DNA of 64,000 bases. Source: Nocardia africana NBRC 100379. GTDB taxonomy: Bacteria; Actinomycetota; Actinomycetes; Mycobacteriales; Mycobacteriaceae. Under the pieces are notes generated by a model. That model saw only the letters and a program-made list of their open reading frames with translations. It was not told where the DNA came from and ran no database searches. The DNA lies in the NCBI RefSeq assembly GCF_001612635.1, contig NZ_BDAV01000006.1, positions 186,001-250,000 of the forward strand. Reading direction: 5' to 3'. The translations under genes were made by a program, and so were the position numbers. This document shows positions 62,419 to 64,000 of this stretch, piece by piece (positions within the stretch are counted from its first letter, which is position 1; each line of letters opens with the position of its first letter).

Positions 62419-63669
62419 GTGACCACTCCTTCCACTTTGAACGGGAACTTCCCGAACGTCGTCGTCACCAGCCTGGCGGCGACCACGTCGATCGCGGGTG
62501 ACGTCGATGCGACGTGGAAGGGACTCCTCAACGGCGAGAGCGGCATCGACGTTCTCGAGGATTCCTTCATCGAGGAATACGACCTCCCGGTTCGCATCGG
62601 CGGCCACCTGAAGGTTTCGCCCGACACCCTGCTCAGCCGAGTCGAGATCCGCCGCATGGCCTATGTCGAGCGGCTGGCGATGGTGCTGGGGCGCGAGGTG
62701 TGGAAGAACGCCGGCAGCCCCGAGGTCGACCCCGAGCGCCTGGCCGTGTCGATCGGCACCGGTCTCGGCGGCGGCGACGCGCTCATCGACTCGGTGGACA
62801 AGCTGAAGAACGGCGGCTACCGCAAGATCTCGCCGCTGGCCGTTCAGATGGTCATGCCGAACGGGCCGTCCGCTGTCGTGGGCCTCGAACTGGGGGCCAA
62901 GGCGGGAGTGGTCACCCCGGTCTCGGCATGTTCGTCGGGATCCGAGGGCATCGCCAACGCGTGGCGGATGATCGTCATGGGCGACGCCGACATGGTCGTC
63001 ACCGGCGGTGTCGAGGGCTACATCTCCGACGTGCCGATCGCCGCGTTCTCCATGATGCGCGCGATGAGCACCCGCAACGACGACCCCAAGGGCGCGTCGC
63101 GGCCGTTCGACAAGGATCGTGACGGCTTCGTCTTCGGCGAGGCCGGTGCACTGATGGTCGTCGAGACCGAAGAGCACGCCAAGGCGCGCGGGGCCACCAT
63201 CCACGCTCGCCTGCTCGGTGCCGGCATCACCTCCGACGGCTTCCACCTGGTCGCCCCGGATCCCACGGGTGCCGGTGCGGCGCGCGCCATGGAGCGCGCC
63301 ATGCAGACCGCCGGACTGTCGAAGTCCGACATCACACACATCAACGCGCACGCGACCGCCACCCCGATCGGGGACACCGCGGAAGCGAACGCGATCCACA
63401 AGGCCGTCGGCAAGCACGCCTCGGTCTACGCGCCCAAGTCCGCCCTGGGCCACTCGATCGGCGCTGTGGGCGCCCTCGAGTCGGTGCTCACAGTGCTCAG
63501 CATTCGCGACGGCATCGTTCCGCCCACGCTGAACCTGGAGAACCAGGACCCGGAGATCGACCTGGATGTCGTGCACGGTGAGGCCCGTCGCCAGGACATC
63601 GAGTACGCGATCAACAACTCGTTCGGTTTCGGCGGCCACAACGTGGCGCTCGCCTTCGGACGGTACTGA
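62419..63669 (+). CDS. kasA: Beta-ketoacyl-ACP synthase KasA
   Basis: 416 residues from a GTG at 62419, 10 bases after acpM. The catalytic triad is visible: Cys in [17 protein letters not shown], His in [17 protein letters not shown] and His in [15 protein letters not shown]. It elongates acyl-AcpM in mycolic acid synthesis; the thiolactomycin target in mycobacteria. A strong hairpin follows, and no kasB lies before accD6. Confidence 0.96.
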   Translation: MTTPSTLNGNFPNVVVTSLAATTSIAGDVDATWKGLLNGESGIDVLEDSFIEEYDLPVRIGGHLKVSPDTLLSRVEIRRMAYVERLAMVLGREVWKNAGSPEVDPERLAVSIGTGLGGGDALIDSVDKLKNGGYRKISPLAVQMVMPNGPSAVVGLELGAKAGVVTPVSACSSGSEGIANAWRMIVMGDADMVVTGGVEGYISDVPIAAFSMMRAMSTRNDDPKGASRPFDKDRDGFVFGEAGALMVVETEEHAKARGATIHARLLGAGITSDGFHLVAPDPTGAGAARAMERAMQTAGLSKSDITHINAHATATPIGDTAEANAIHKAVGKHASVYAPKSALGHSIGAVGALESVLTVLSIRDGIVPPTLNLENQDPEIDLDVVHGEARRQDIEYAINNSFGFGGHNVALAFGRY

Positions 63670-63708
63670 TCCGACTCGTCGACAACGTCTGTCGACAACT
63701 TCAGCGAA

Positions 63709-63762
63709 CCCGGTGGGGCTTTTCGGCCAAGGCAGATCCCCTCGTCGAAAAGCCCCACCGGG
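63709..63762 (+). terminator. Long hairpin between kasA and accD6
   Basis: Arms CCCGGTGGGGCTTTTCG (63709-63725) and CGAAAAGCCCCACCGGG (63746-63762) are perfect over 17 bp with a 20-base loop, followed by ATTTTCATCTT. It should end or attenuate the fabD-acpM-kasA transcript before accD6. Confidence 0.85.
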
Positions 63763-63819
63763 ATTTTCATCTTCGCAGCCGCGTCAGCGACTCCACATTT
63801 CCCTCGAGGAGAGACCGCG

Positions 63820-64000
63820 ATGACCATCATGGCCCCCGCGCAGGCGGATGCCACGACCGATCCCCGTGATCCGCTGGGTCGGTTGCAGCGCTTCTTCGAT
63901 CCCGGCACCGTTCTTCCGCTCCACCCGCGCGACAAGTCCGGCGTGCTGGCCGCCATCGGCGAGGTCGACGGCGTGCGCACCGTCGCGTACTGCTCCGACG
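63820..64000 (+). CDS. accD6: Acyl-CoA carboxylase beta subunit AccD6 (N-terminus only)
   Basis: The ATG at 63820 (GAGGAGAG upstream) opens a frame that runs off the right edge after about 60 residues. DPRDPLGRLQRFFDPGTVLPLHPRDKSGVLAA is the typical start of the carboxyltransferase that makes malonyl-CoA for FAS-II. The position after kasA agrees with Rv2247. Confidence 0.9.
   Translation, partial: MTIMAPAQADATTDPRDPLGRLQRFFDPGTVLPLHPRDKSGVLAAIGEVDGVRTVAYCSD

Overview
The window is high-GC actinobacterial DNA, most likely from Nocardia or a close mycolic-acid-containing relative (Mycobacteriales). The strongest evidence is the right end. There ahpE, a DUF3052 gene, a lipoprotein gene, aceE, a PucR-type regulator, fabD, acpM, kasA and the start of accD6 lie in the same order as the Mycobacterium tuberculosis block Rv2238c-Rv2247, but without a kasB between kasA and accD6. 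GTG and TTG starts and stop/start overlaps of the GTGA/ATGA type are common.

Layout: 0-8.5 kb holds a CheB-like methylesterase (cut by the window edge) with an STAS protein, a deleted alcohol dehydrogenase relic, two glycine-rich secreted paralogues, a CPA2-type antiporter, a methyltransferase, a TetR/operator pair and a glutamine-synthetase-like enzyme. 8.0-17.2 kb is a light-response locus: crtE-crtI-crtB, an SDR-SRPBCC fusion, a photolyase, a lipocalin and a LitR/CarH-type MerR-B12 regulator. GATGC repeats with an 11-bp period in two of its promoter regions probably mark the regulon. 17.3-17.9 kb encodes a lipoprotein with a duplicated C-terminal module.

18.1-43.4 kb is a large catabolic island. 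ubiX-ubiD diverge from a MarR gene across two matching operators; a CitE-like lyase, a semialdehyde dehydrogenase and an SRPBCC protein follow. A PucR gene diverges from a pxpB-pxpC pair. Facing that pair is a minus-strand run of twelve tightly packed genes: acetoacetate-decarboxylase-like protein, four-component diiron monooxygenase (alpha, gamma, effector, beta, reductase, Rieske ferredoxin), tautomerase, pxpA, biotin carrier, biotin carboxylase, pxpB and pxpC. A second PucR-type regulator and an lpd-E1alpha-E1beta-E2 dehydrogenase set complete the island. The arrangement suggests an oxygenase whose product is handled by an ATP/biotin-dependent amide- or lactam-type carboxylase/hydrolase; the substrate is unknown.

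43.5-50 kb carries a thioesterase, two XRE/MmyB regulators next to an SDR and a crotonase, a DUF35 protein, a secreted NHL/SMP-30-like protein and a TetR regulator. 50.3-54.6 kb is a lower-GC insertion bounded by a complete tRNA-Val gene and a degenerate copy of its 3' half. It holds a two-gene ATPase + DUF4435 system resembling the PARIS anti-phage system, and a frameshifted ScoMcrA-like HNH endonuclease. 54.6-64 kb is the conserved FAS-II/mycolate core with the AceE-type pyruvate dehydrogenase E1.
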